From NCBI GenBank assembly GCA_050955045.1, contig JBPBQV010000012.1, positions 1 to 64,000 of the forward strand: DNA of 64,000 nucleotides, given 5' to 3'. Position numbers and translations under genes: made by a program. Source of the stretch: Mucilaginibacter_A sp050955045. Lineage in GTDB: Bacteria > Bacteroidota > Bacteroidia > Sphingobacteriales > Sphingobacteriaceae. This document shows positions 1-8,521 of this stretch, in pieces (within the stretch, counting starts at the first letter, position 1; every line of letters begins with the position of its first letter). The notes under the pieces were generated by a model, which had not been told where the DNA came from, did no database searches, and saw nothing but the letters and a program-made list of their open reading frames with translations.

Positions 1-615
1 AGTTTGATTTAAGCCGAAAGCAAGCAAGTACCGATGCGGAAGATCATCAGCATAAGAAAAAACCGAGATTTTTACTTGTAAAAACAGTATTTCCTGAGCC
101 AAATTTTTAACCAGTGAAGCTGTTTTTGGTGGAAGAATTAGCCAGAAACTTCCTTCCGGCGATAGATGATCTGGGATATTTTCCAGTAAGTTTTCAAAAA
201 ACTTTGGAACTGCGTGCTTGGCCAGCGTTTTGTTTTCCTTCGGAGAAGTTAATGTATCTAAATAAAAAGGCGGATTAGAAACAATTAAATCATAAAACGG
301 ATGCTGTTTTTGCAACCAAAAATCTGTAATATCAGTTTCATGCAAAGTTAATTGTGCTGTAAATTTTGAATTTTTAAAGTTTTGTTCTGCAGTTTTGGCT
401 GAATTGGAATCAATTTCTACCGCATCAATTTTTGTTTCCGGAAAACGTTGTGCCAGCATCAAAGCAATCACGCCAGTTCCGGTTCCGATATCTAAAATTG
501 TTTTTGGGTTTGCTGCAGAAGCGGTTGCACCAAGTACAACGCCATCAGTATTGATTTTCATGGCACAACCGGTTTGATCAACCGAAAATTGCTTGAACTG
601 AAAAAATTTGCTCAT
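1..615 (-). CDS. trmN6: tRNA1(Val) adenine-N6-methyltransferase, 3' end cut by window
   Basis: An open frame of 205 codons without a stop runs from an ATG at 615 to the window edge, so the C-terminus is missing. The protein begins MSKFFQFKQFSVDQ, has the SAM-binding stretch LDIGTGTGVIALMLAQ around residues 46-61, and the NPPF catalytic motif of adenine-N6 methyltransferases (SNPPFY). The N-terminal F-x-Q-F-x-V pattern and the position of NPPF fit the YfiC/TrmN6 family, which methylates A37 of tRNA1(Val). The family is about 235-245 aa, so roughly 30-40 residues lie outside. The gene is divergent from the mannanase gene. A copy of the TAAAAACAG motif overlaps its start codon (615-623). Confidence 0.85.
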   Translation of the reverse strand, partial: MSKFFQFKQFSVDQTGCAMKINTDGVVLGATASAANPKTILDIGTGTGVIALMLAQRFPETKIDAVEIDSNSAKTAEQNFKNSKFTAQLTLHETDITDFWLQKQHPFYDLIVSNPPFYLDTLTSPKENKTLAKHAVPKFFENLLENIPDHLSPEGSFWLILPPKTASLVKNLAQEILFLQVKISVFSYADDLPHRYLLAFGLNQT

Positions 616-871
616 AAAAACAGCTTCAACAAATCAAACAGTTTATGGATATTTCTATATTTCAAAATAAAGTATTTTCTGAAATTGCTAACCTCGTTTA
701 AACAAATTTGACGTGTGTACATCATTCGTATTAATTAAATTTTTTGTCAGATCAGCATTAATAAACGACAAATAAAGTCAATTAGGAAATAGTATTTAAT
801 TGTTATCTTTAATAAAATTCTGTTGTATTCTTCAATCAGCAAGAATTAAAACCTAAGTAAAATTTATTTTT
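616..871. other. Divergent intergenic region between trmN6 and the GH26 gene
   Basis: This 256-base A+T-rich stretch must hold the promoters for both divergent genes. No clear Bacteroidota -7/-33 pair stands out by eye. No ORF or RNA gene is visible. Confidence 0.5.
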
Positions 872-1975
872 ATGAAATTTCCTTTTTTTAAAAAATGGCC
901 AATGCTGGCGTTTGTTACTATTTTTCTAATTTCTTCATGTGGTAAGGAAGCAGAACAAACTGTAACACCTACACCAACAACTCCAATCACACCAACACCT
1001 ACACCTACTGTTCCAACAAGCAGTTTTAACATCAACTCAACGTTAGTTACCGCTAATCCAACTTTTGAAGCCAATAAACTTTATCAGTTTTTACGCGATA
1101 ATTATGGCAAAAAAATCATTTCCGGAGTGATGACATTAAATGCTTTTGATGAAACCGCTTGGTTAAAAACAAACACCGGAAAAGAACCGGCTATACTTGG
1201 TCTGGATTTTATGCATACCAACCGTGGTTACAATTGGTATAACAACCAGGAACCCATTCAAAACGCTAAAACCTGGTGGGACAAAAATGGCATTCCAGTT
1301 TTTGTTTGGCACTGGCGCGATCCATCTCGTGTCACTGAAGAATTTTACACTAAAAATACTTCTAAACCAACCGGAACTACGTTTGATATTACTCAGATTA
1401 ACGACCCAACTTCTGCTGGTTATAAAGCGATGTTAGCTGATATTGACTTTGTTGCGGCACAATTTAAAACTTTGCAGGATCAGAAAGTACCCGTTATATT
1501 CCGACCATTGCACGAAGCGGCAGGCGGTTGGTTTTGGTGGGGCGCAAAAGGCGGAGCACCATGCAAAAAATTATACCAGGTGATGTACGACCGGATGGTG
1601 AATTACCACGGATTGAAAAACATTATCTGGGTTTGGACACGCGAACCGAATGACGATGCTTTTTATCCCGGAGATGAATATGTAGATATTGTTGGCCGAG
1701 ATGTTTATAAAGATGGAGACCATACTTCGCAATTATCAGAATTTACGGCTTTAAACACACTTTACGGAAACAAAAAAATGATTACACTAAGTGAAACAGG
1801 CTCTTTCCCGGATGTGGATAATTTAATTAAAGATAAAGCAGCTTGGTCATGGTTTATGCCTTGGTATGGAGATTATACCGAAAATAGCAAATACAATTCA
1901 CTTGATTTATGGAAGAAAGCTTTTGCAAGTGATTATGTAATTACCTTGGATGAAATGCCTTCTCTAAAACAATAG
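872..1975 (+). CDS. GH26 family beta-mannanase lipoprotein
   Basis: A 367-aa secreted lipoprotein. A basic start and hydrophobic stretch lead to a lipobox (ISSC, Cys23), then a Pro/Thr linker (about residues 29-49) that spaces the catalytic domain from the membrane. The GH26 acid/base is visible in RPLHEAAGGWFWWG (Glu215) and the nucleophile in TLSETGSFPD (Glu308). The fold is a clan GH-A barrel that cleaves beta-1,4-mannosidic bonds. Members also include some glucanases, so mannan is the family's usual rather than a proven substrate. No SusC/SusD genes or other PUL partners are adjacent. A strong bidirectional terminator follows. Confidence 0.88.
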   Translation: MKFPFFKKWPMLAFVTIFLISSCGKEAEQTVTPTPTTPITPTPTPTVPTSSFNINSTLVTANPTFEANKLYQFLRDNYGKKIISGVMTLNAFDETAWLKTNTGKEPAILGLDFMHTNRGYNWYNNQEPIQNAKTWWDKNGIPVFVWHWRDPSRVTEEFYTKNTSKPTGTTFDITQINDPTSAGYKAMLADIDFVAAQFKTLQDQKVPVIFRPLHEAAGGWFWWGAKGGAPCKKLYQVMYDRMVNYHGLKNIIWVWTREPNDDAFYPGDEYVDIVGRDVYKDGDHTSQLSEFTALNTLYGNKKMITLSETGSFPDVDNLIKDKAAWSWFMPWYGDYTENSKYNSLDLWKKAFASDYVITLDEMPSLKQ

Positions 1976-1992
1976 AAGTAAATTTATTGAAC

Positions 1993-2030
1993 AAAAGGCA
2001 TAATTGGTGTAAACTAATTATGCCTTTTTT
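1993..2030. terminator. Bidirectional intrinsic terminator after the GH26 gene
   Basis: The arms AAAAGGCATAATT and AATTATGCCTTTTTT enclose a loop of about 10 nt, with T/A runs on both sides. It lies between the convergent ends of the GH26 gene (+) and the VOC gene (-) and can serve both. Confidence 0.85.
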
Positions 2031-2055
2031 ATTGTCTTAATTTTCTGTTTCGTTT

Positions 2056-2445
2056 CTAAACTTCATACAATTCCAGCGGCAAACCATCCGGATCAGTAAA
2101 AAAAGTAAAACGTTTTCCGGTAAATTCATCTACACGAATGAGTTCTATTTCTACATTTTTTGCCGATAAAAACAGTATCGCTTCCTCCAGATTATCCACA
2201 GCAAAAGCTAAATGACGCAAACCTGCAGCTTCCGGCCGTGATGGACGAGGCGCAGGATCAGGAAAAGAAAAAAGCTCGATCTGATATTGTCCGGCCACTT
2301 TCAAATCCAGTTTCCAGGAGTTTCTGGCTTCGCGGAAAACTTCTGCTTTTATCTCGAAACCTAAAACTTCGGTATAAAAAATCTTGGAGGTTTGATAATC
2401 CGAACAGATGATGGCAATGTGATGGATTTGGTTGATTTTCAGCAT
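2056..2445 (-). CDS. VOC (glyoxalase/bleomycin-resistance fold) family protein
   Basis: A 129-aa single-domain vicinal oxygen chelate protein. It shows the two beta-alpha-beta-beta-beta halves: N-terminal IHHIAIICSDYQTSKIFYTE with a possible metal His, and C-terminal TFFTDPDGLPLELYE with a possible metal Glu. It resembles the GloA2/SMU508 group of unknown substrate. The first ATG is at 2445. A TTG one codon earlier touches the purL stop and is a less likely start. It lies 3 nt after purL and is probably co-transcribed with it. Substrate not predictable. Confidence 0.8.
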   Translation of the reverse strand: MLKINQIHHIAIICSDYQTSKIFYTEVLGFEIKAEVFREARNSWKLDLKVAGQYQIELFSFPDPAPRPSRPEAAGLRHLAFAVDNLEEAILFLSAKNVEIELIRVDEFTGKRFTFFTDPDGLPLELYEV

Positions 2446-2448
2446 CAA

Positions 2449-4698
2449 TTAATCACCTAAAATATTATACAACACGTTATCATAAACAGCTTTTGCTTCT
2501 TTTATCGTACCAAAATCGGTATCATCAATTAGCAAATCGCCGAAAGTAACGGTTCCTAAAAAACTAAATTCAGTTTCGGAAGTCGCCATTAATTCTACCA
2601 AAGCTTCCTGATTTTCCGGTCTGATAGAAACCACAACCCGTCCTTGCGCCTCGCCAAAAAGGAAAGCATCTTTGCGGATTTCTTCATCTGTTTCTACTGC
2701 AAAACCCAGTTGGTTTGGCAAAGCAGCTTCCAGCAAAGCAATATACAAACCGCCATCCGAAACATCGTGTGCCGAAACCAACAGTTTTCCGTTGATTAAT
2801 TGTTTGATAACCTGGTGCATCGCATACTCTTTTTCCAGATCAAAAAATGGTGCCGGAGAAGCAGAAATCTGATGAAAAGAAGCCAGGTATTGAGAAGACG
2901 CAATATCGTTTTTAGATTCGCCAATGAGATAAATCAGGTCGCCTTCATTCCTGAAATCAGAACGTGTTAATGTTGACAGATCATCCATTACGCCCAGCAT
3001 TCCGATAGTTGGCGTTGGAAAAACCGGGCCTTCATCACTGGATTGGTTATAAAAACTAACGTTTCCACCGGTAACCGGCGTTTCAAATTTGGTACAAGCC
3101 GTGCTCATGCCTTTAATTGCACCTACAAATTGCCAGTAAACTTCTGGTACATAAGGATTTCCAAAGTTAAGGCAATTGGTAATGGCAACAGGTTCTCCGC
3201 CGGCGCAAGTAATGTTGCGTGCTGCTTCTGCAACAGCAATCTGGCAACCTATTTCCGGATCAGCATAAACGTATCTGGAATTGCAATCTAAGGTTAAAAC
3301 AATTGCTTTATCAGTGCCTTTAACGGCCACAACTGCTGCATCGCAAGGCTGGTTGGTGGTTACAGTTGCCGTGCCAACCATTGAATCGTATTGATCCGTA
3401 ACCCAACGTTTTGATGCGATATTCGGATGAGAAATTAAATGATCTGCAACTGCTTTTAAATCTTCCGGTTCTGCAACCTGATCTATATTGAACTTTTTAT
3501 TCTCTGCGAAATAAGCCGGTTCGCGGTATTCGCGTTCGTAAACCGGTGCGCCTCCGCCCAAAACCAAATCATCCGCCGGAACATCAGCAACCATTTCGCC
3601 GTGGCGGTAATAAACCAGGCGTTTGGTGTCGGTTACTTCGCCAATCTGCACACAGTTTAAATCCCATTTATCAAAAACGGCCTGCACTTCTGCTTCGCGG
3701 CCTTTTTCTACTACAATCAGCATTCGTTCCTGAGATTCAGACAGCAGAATCTCAAACGGCTGCATATTTTCCTGGCGCGTTGGAACTTTATCCAGGTTGA
3801 TGATCATGCCATGTTCGCCTTTGGCCGACATTTCTGAATTGGAGCAGATAATTCCTGCCGCGCCCATATCCTGCATACCAATTACGGCACCGGTTTTGAT
3901 CACTTCCAAAGAAGCTTCCAGCAATAATTTTTCCTGAAAAGGATCGCCAACCTGCACGGCCGGCAAATCGTTCACAGAATCTTCTGTAATATTTTTAGAG
4001 GCAAAAGCAGCACCATGAATCCCATCTTTTCCGGTTGCAGAACCAACAATATAAACCGGATTGCCCACGCCATAAGAAGTTGCAGAAACCGTTTCGCCAG
4101 CTTTTACAATTCCGGCAGAGAATGCATTTACCAGCGGATTTACCTGATAGCATTCATCAAAAAACAACTCGCCGCCAACTGTTGGAATACCAAAAGCGTT
4201 GCCGTAATCGCCGATGCCTTTTACTACTCCTTTTATCAGCCATTTTGTACGATCGTTTTTAAGATCACCAAAACGAAGTGAATTCAATTGCGCAATCGGC
4301 CTGGCGCCCATTGTAAAAATATCACGATTGATACCGCCAACGCCTGTTGCTGCACCTTGATAAGGTTCAAGCGCAGAAGGATGATTATGTGATTCTATTT
4401 TGAAAGCACAGCCAACACCATCACCTAAGTCAACCAGTCCGGCATTTTCTTCTCCCGCTTTGGCCAGCATCCGCGGACCATCTTTCGGCAGTTTTTTCAG
4501 CCAGGTAATGGAGTTTTTGTAGGAACAATGTTCGCTCCACATCACTGAAAAAATAGAAAGTTCGGTGAAGTTGGGTGTGCGGCCTAATATTTCTTTAATG
4601 CGTTCAAATTCTTCGGGAAGTAAGCCTAAATCTTTGGCAGTTTGTACGGTGGTTAAGTTTTGCGACTCCAATTTTGTTTGTGTTTGATGGAAACCCAA
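2449..4698 (-). CDS. purL: Phosphoribosylformylglycinamidine synthase subunit PurL
   Basis: A 749-aa small-type PurL, the synthetase subunit that makes FGAM from FGAR, ATP and ammonia in the fourth step of purine synthesis. Typical signatures are SVMWSEHCSYKNS near the N-terminus, GVGCAFKIESHNHPSALEP (ATP/substrate site), and a second AIRS-like half beginning near CDAAVVAVKG. The length matches the Bacillus-type protein that needs separate PurQ and PurS. Neither is in this window. The upstream gap carries a perfect 16-bp palindrome (4748-4783) and a CTTCTTTTA motif. The coding region itself contains one CTTCTTTTAT copy at 2496. Confidence 0.96.
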   Translation of the reverse strand: MGFHQTQTKLESQNLTTVQTAKDLGLLPEEFERIKEILGRTPNFTELSIFSVMWSEHCSYKNSITWLKKLPKDGPRMLAKAGEENAGLVDLGDGVGCAFKIESHNHPSALEPYQGAATGVGGINRDIFTMGARPIAQLNSLRFGDLKNDRTKWLIKGVVKGIGDYGNAFGIPTVGGELFFDECYQVNPLVNAFSAGIVKAGETVSATSYGVGNPVYIVGSATGKDGIHGAAFASKNITEDSVNDLPAVQVGDPFQEKLLLEASLEVIKTGAVIGMQDMGAAGIICSNSEMSAKGEHGMIINLDKVPTRQENMQPFEILLSESQERMLIVVEKGREAEVQAVFDKWDLNCVQIGEVTDTKRLVYYRHGEMVADVPADDLVLGGGAPVYEREYREPAYFAENKKFNIDQVAEPEDLKAVADHLISHPNIASKRWVTDQYDSMVGTATVTTNQPCDAAVVAVKGTDKAIVLTLDCNSRYVYADPEIGCQIAVAEAARNITCAGGEPVAITNCLNFGNPYVPEVYWQFVGAIKGMSTACTKFETPVTGGNVSFYNQSSDEGPVFPTPTIGMLGVMDDLSTLTRSDFRNEGDLIYLIGESKNDIASSQYLASFHQISASPAPFFDLEKEYAMHQVIKQLINGKLLVSAHDVSDGGLYIALLEAALPNQLGFAVETDEEIRKDAFLFGEAQGRVVVSIRPENQEALVELMATSETEFSFLGTVTFGDLLIDDTDFGTIKEAKAVYDNVLYNILGD

Positions 4699-4747
4699 AA
4701 TTAGAAATTTATAAGGAAGCTGCCGAAATTTATATGAATTGAAAAAT

Positions 4748-4783
4748 CAGATACTGTTTTTATAGGCATAAAAACAGTATCTG
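4748..4783. repeat. Perfect palindrome of the TACTGTTTTTAY family
   Basis: Left arm CAGATACTGTTTTTAT (16 nt), loop AGGC, and right arm the exact reverse complement. It sits between tenA and purL, both on the minus strand, and is followed 24 nt away by a CTTCTTTTAC motif. There is no downstream U-tract, so it is not a classical terminator, though it could form an mRNA-end hairpin. The same palindrome occurs at 38556 and 50210. Confidence 0.9.
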
Positions 4784-4803
4784 TTAATACCGAAAACATG
4801 CAA

Positions 4804-4816
4804 ATGCTTCTTTTAC
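4804..4816 (+). repeat. Interspersed motif copy (ATGCTTCTTTTAC)
   Basis: An exact copy of the dispersed motif, followed after CAATA by an A-run, in the tenA-purL gap beside the palindrome of the sister family. Confidence 0.85.
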
Positions 4817-4844
4817 CAATAAAAAATTGGTGGAATGAGTTGAA

Positions 4845-5492
4845 TTACCATTTTTCCAAGCGCCAGGCACTATCCCAAAACAGCCATTCTAATTTACAAC
4901 CGGTAACAAAAGCCTCCGTCATTTTTTGTTGCTGGGCAGCAGTACAAGTTGCAGCAACGGCGTCGCAAATAGCAATGGCTTCCTGCACACGCAGGCCAAA
5001 TTCTTCTCCGGCATAAGTATCGATCCAGGTTTGATACGGATTTTTTTCTTTGGATTGCTGTTCGTAAATATAATCACCTACTTTTTTGTAAATCCGGAAG
5101 CAAGGTAAAACGGCCGCCATGGCAATTTCTACTTGAGAAAGTGCAGCTTCTTTAAGCAGAAAATTGGTATAATGATGACAAACCGGCGAAATTGGAGCCT
5201 TTCCTTCAATCCCAAATTCAGCAAAATAATCGGCATGTAAAGCTTTTTCTACCACAATCGCACCTTCTGCAAAACGGATAAATCTTAATACATGTTCTGT
5301 TGAATGTGCCCTTGCTCCAATTAAAGCCAATGCTCGTCCAAACTGCTCTAAGTAATTGGAATCCTGCGCGATATAAAATTTAAATTTCTCTATATCCAGT
5401 GTTCCGTTTAACTGTTCCTGTATAAATGGCATTTCCAAAATTGCCTTGTAAACAGATTCGCCCTGCGCCCAAGCGGCTTCACTCCAATTCAT
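4845..5492 (-). CDS. tenA: Thiaminase II / aminopyrimidine aminohydrolase TenA
   Basis: A 215-aa TenA-family protein that hydrolyses aminopyrimidine breakdown products of thiamin so the HMP moiety can be reused. The all-helical family pattern is visible: FYIAQDSNYLEQFGRALAL near residue 40, the likely catalytic Cys in VLPCFRIY, and the C-terminal WLFWDSAW. It is the last gene of the thi operon. Its ATG lies inside the end of thiD (14-nt overlap), which suggests translational coupling. Confidence 0.93.
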   Translation of the reverse strand: MNWSEAAWAQGESVYKAILEMPFIQEQLNGTLDIEKFKFYIAQDSNYLEQFGRALALIGARAHSTEHVLRFIRFAEGAIVVEKALHADYFAEFGIEGKAPISPVCHHYTNFLLKEAALSQVEIAMAAVLPCFRIYKKVGDYIYEQQSKEKNPYQTWIDTYAGEEFGLRVQEAIAICDAVAATCTAAQQQKMTEAFVTGCKLEWLFWDSAWRLEKW

Positions 5493-6318
5493 ATTTTATT
5501 AGTTTTTCGGGATTGAAAAAATGGTCGAGCGGCCCGTTTCCTGCGCCGGTTTTTACGTCTTTTCCGCTTTCTATTGCTTGATGGATATATATTTTTGCTT
5601 CTGCAATCGCAGGTATTAAATCCAGTTTTCTGGCTGTAAAAGCAGCGATAGCAGAAGACAAACTGCAACCTGTGCCGTGCGTATTGTTGGTATCAATTGC
5701 TTCCGATTCAAAAATTTGCTTTCGTCCGCTTTTGTCCAGGTAAACATCAAACAGCTGCTTTCCTTTTAAATGCCCGCCTTTTACCAATACTGCTTCGCAA
5801 CCAAAACTGAGGATTCTGTCAGCTGCAATTTCCATATCTTCCACGTTATTTATTGACATTTCTGCAAGCAAAACTGCTTCATCCAGATTTGGTGTAACTA
5901 AAACAGCTAAAGGAAAAAGCACTTGCTTTAGGCAGTCGATTGTTCCATTTTCAATCAATTTATCGCCACTGGTAGCCACCATAACCGGATCAAAAATTAC
6001 CGGAATTGCAGGATGATCCTTCAAAACAGAAGCAATTGCAACAGCTAATTCTGCGCTGTGCACCATTCCAATTTTGATGGCATCTGGTTTAATATCATCT
6101 AAAACAGCCTTTATTTGTCCTGCAACAATTTCTGGCGGAATGCTATGAATCGCGCTCACACCTAATGTATTTTGTACGGTTACTGCCGTAATTGCTGAAG
6201 TGCCAAAGCAGCCCAAAGCGGAAAAGGTTTTCAAATCAGCCTGAATCCCGGCGCCTCCGCCACTATCCGAGCCAGCAATAGTTAGCACAACCGGGTATTT
6301 ATATATTTTGTCGATCAC
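5479..6318 (-). CDS. thiD: Hydroxymethylpyrimidine/phosphomethylpyrimidine kinase ThiD
   Basis: A 279-aa ribokinase-fold kinase that phosphorylates HMP and HMP-P to HMP-PP for thiamin synthesis. It shows the family start VLTIAGSDSGGGAGIQADLK, TSAITAVTVQNT, and the C-terminal anion hole NNTHGTGCSLSSAIAA. It follows thiF by 24 nt and overlaps tenA. A reverse copy of the dispersed motif lies in the thiF-thiD gap (6332). Confidence 0.95.
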   Translation of the reverse strand: MIDKIYKYPVVLTIAGSDSGGGAGIQADLKTFSALGCFGTSAITAVTVQNTLGVSAIHSIPPEIVAGQIKAVLDDIKPDAIKIGMVHSAELAVAIASVLKDHPAIPVIFDPVMVATSGDKLIENGTIDCLKQVLFPLAVLVTPNLDEAVLLAEMSINNVEDMEIAADRILSFGCEAVLVKGGHLKGKQLFDVYLDKSGRKQIFESEAIDTNNTHGTGCSLSSAIAAFTARKLDLIPAIAEAKIYIHQAIESGKDVKTGAGNGPLDHFFNPEKLIKYELE

Positions 6319-6331
6319 GATTTTAAGTTGA

Positions 6332-6342
6332 TAAAAGAAGCA
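6332..6342 (-). repeat. Interspersed motif copy in the thiF-thiD gap
   Basis: Minus-strand AATGCTTCTTTTAT followed by CAACTTAAAA. It fills most of the 24-nt gap between two co-transcribed genes, so it would lie just upstream of the thiD start in the mRNA. Confidence 0.8.
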
Positions 6343-7398
6343 TTAATAAACTCCGTTTTTAAGATTATACAGTTCTCCTTCAAAAACAGGTTTTAATAAT
6401 TCGACAGCCATTTTACTGCGTTGTCCGCTCCGGCAACAGAACACTATTTTTTTATTTTTTGGGAGAGAGTTTATCTGATCAGCAAGTTCATCAAATGGAA
6501 TGTTGATGCCGCCGATATTATAATCCTCAAACTCGTATTCTTCGCGAACATCAATCAGGCAAACCTCATCAGGAGTTTTTTCTAACCAGTTTTCTAATTG
6601 TTCTATATTGATTTCCTGATTGTTATTTTCTTTGACCTGAACTTTTTGTTTTTCTTCTTTTATTTGAGGTTGATGAACTTGTTTTCGGAACTTAAAAACA
6701 CTTACTGAATTATCTAAAGCATTAACAGTCATCAGTTTTCCTGAAAGCGTTTCTCCAATTCCGCAGATAATTTTGATTGCTTCGTTTGCCATGTATAATC
6801 CAATCAAACCTGGAATCACGCCTAAAACGCCGATTTCAGCACAATTCGGAACATCGTTATCCGCAGGAGCTTCCGGAAAAATATCTCTGTATTGCGGTCC
6901 ACCTAAATAATTAAACACCGAAACATGCCCTTCAAACTTAAAAATAGACCCGAAAACGAGTGTTTTATTCAGCCGAACACAAGTATCATTTACCAGATAA
7001 CGCGTCGGGAAATTGTCAGAACCATCAATAATTAAATCATACGCTCCGATTAGTTTTTCAGTATTTTCCGGTTTTATTCGTTCCTGATATGCCTTTAATT
7101 CAACAAATGGATTCATGATTCTTAGCTTTTCAGCAGCAACAACAGCTTTGGATTTTCCCACATCTGCTGAGGAATACAAAATTTGCCGGTGCAAATTGCT
7201 TTCGTCCACCAGATCATCATCCACAATTCCAATTTCGCCTACGCCTGCGGCAACCAGATATTGCAAAACCGGGCAACCCAATCCACCTGCGCCAACCATC
7301 AGCACTTTGGCTGTTTTTAATTTTTGCTGGCCTGATAATCCTATTTCAGGCAAAATGATCTGCCGGTTATATCGTTTTAATTCTTCTCGTGCTAACAT
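6343..7398 (-). CDS. thiF: ThiF/MoeB-type adenylyltransferase fused to a rhodanese domain
   Basis: A 351-aa two-domain protein. Residues about 1-245 are an E1-like adenylyltransferase: GAGGLGCPVLQYLVAAGVG binds ATP, DDDLVDESNLHRQ follows, and the conserved PNCAEIGVLGVIPG contains the Cys near the active site. Residues about 270-351 are a rhodanese domain (CLIDVREEYEFEDYN; loop FCCRSGQRS with the persulfide Cys). It should adenylate the ThiS C-terminus and help pass sulfur to it. The paired CxxC zinc sites of E. coli ThiF/MoeB are not visible between the domains, where a Lys/Gln-rich linker is found instead. It lies 7 nt after thiH. Confidence 0.9.
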   Translation of the reverse strand: MLAREELKRYNRQIILPEIGLSGQQKLKTAKVLMVGAGGLGCPVLQYLVAAGVGEIGIVDDDLVDESNLHRQILYSSADVGKSKAVVAAEKLRIMNPFVELKAYQERIKPENTEKLIGAYDLIIDGSDNFPTRYLVNDTCVRLNKTLVFGSIFKFEGHVSVFNYLGGPQYRDIFPEAPADNDVPNCAEIGVLGVIPGLIGLYMANEAIKIICGIGETLSGKLMTVNALDNSVSVFKFRKQVHQPQIKEEKQKVQVKENNNQEINIEQLENWLEKTPDEVCLIDVREEYEFEDYNIGGINIPFDELADQINSLPKNKKIVFCCRSGQRSKMAVELLKPVFEGELYNLKNGVY

Positions 7399-7405
7399 TT
7401 TTTCT

Positions 7406-8521
7406 TTAAAAAGCCAAACTGCTGTCCCAATCTTTCCAAACCGGTTCGTAACCTTGGGATGCGATCATAGCTGCAATATCTGCCGGACTTCTCTCATCAG
7501 AAATTTCAAACTGTTCTAATGATTCCGGTTCAACAGCATAACCGCCCGGATTGGTTTTGGAACCGGCACTGATAGCAGTAATGCCTAATTTGATGATGTT
7601 GTTTCTGAATTTTTCTGATTCCCTGGTGGAGATAGATAATTCTACTTCTTCATTAAAAATGCGGTAGGCGCAAATGAGCTGAACCAGTTCGCGGTCGCTC
7701 ATTTCCACTTTCGGTTCCAGTCCGCCACTAAACGGCCGCAACCTTGGAAAGGAAATGCTGTACTTCGTTTGCCAGTATTTTTTCTCCAAATAATCCAGAT
7801 GCAAGGCCGTAAAAAAACAATCCGTGCGCCAGTCTTCCAACCCGATTAAAACGCCTAAACCCATTTTGTGGATGCCGGCTTCTCCCAAGCGGTCCGGCGT
7901 TTCTAACCGGTACTGAAAATTTGCTTTTTTCCCTTTGGGATGATGTTTCCGGTAATCTTCCTGATGATAAGTTTCCTGATAAACCAGCACCGTATTCAAT
8001 CCGTAAGGCGTTAACTGCTGGTAATCTTCCAGATCCAATGGCTGCACTTCCATCGAAATATGAGAAAAATGTGGACGGATCAAATCCAGCACTTTCTTAA
8101 AATAATCTACATGTACCGTTTGATTGGCTTCACCCGTAACCAGCAAAATATGATTGTAACCCATATCTTTAATCACAGCCACTTCCTGCATAATTTCCAT
8201 CGGAGAAAGCGTTTTACGCTTCACCTTGTTATCATAACTGAAACCGCAGTACGTGCAAATGTTATTACATTCGTTCGACAGATAAAGCGGCACATACATC
8301 TGCACCGTTTTGCCAAAACGTTTCTGGGTCAATTGCTGGCTCAATTGCGCCATCTGCTCCAGATAAGGTGCAGCAGCAGGCGAAATCAATGCTTTAAAAT
8401 CTTCCAGATTTCTTTTGGGAGAAGCCAATGCACGTTCTACATCCATACTGTTTTTAGCGTAGATACTTTGCTTCGTCTCGTCCCAACTATGCGATTCGAA
8501 AATTTCTGTAAAATTACTCAT
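7406..8521 (-). CDS. thiH: 2-iminoacetate (dehydroglycine) synthase ThiH
   Basis: A 371-aa radical-SAM enzyme that cleaves tyrosine to give dehydroglycine for the thiazole ring. The cluster motif CNNICTYC (CxxxCxxC) is at about residues 84-91, within YLSNECNNICTYCGFSY. This anaerobic-type route is used instead of the oxygen-dependent ThiO glycine oxidase. The start overlaps the end of thiG by 8 nt, so the two are coupled. The C-terminus has the family pattern SAGSKTNPGGY. Confidence 0.95.
   Translation of the reverse strand: MSNFTEIFESHSWDETKQSIYAKNSMDVERALASPKRNLEDFKALISPAAAPYLEQMAQLSQQLTQKRFGKTVQMYVPLYLSNECNNICTYCGFSYDNKVKRKTLSPMEIMQEVAVIKDMGYNHILLVTGEANQTVHVDYFKKVLDLIRPHFSHISMEVQPLDLEDYQQLTPYGLNTVLVYQETYHQEDYRKHHPKGKKANFQYRLETPDRLGEAGIHKMGLGVLIGLEDWRTDCFFTALHLDYLEKKYWQTKYSISFPRLRPFSGGLEPKVEMSDRELVQLICAYRIFNEEVELSISTRESEKFRNNIIKLGITAISAGSKTNPGGYAVEPESLEQFEISDERSPADIAAMIASQGYEPVWKDWDSSLAF

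Noticed and set aside
853..1074. 73-codon antisense ORF over the GH26 signal and linker
   Set aside because: Reflects the Pro/Thr linker read backwards; the lipoprotein on the plus strand is clear.
4748..4783. Palindrome as a standard Rho-independent terminator
   Set aside because: Stem is A+T-rich and no U-tract follows in either direction; kept as a repeat.
4798..4844. CRISPR array or tRNA
   Set aside because: No regularly spaced repeats and no cloverleaf or CCA pattern anywhere in the window.
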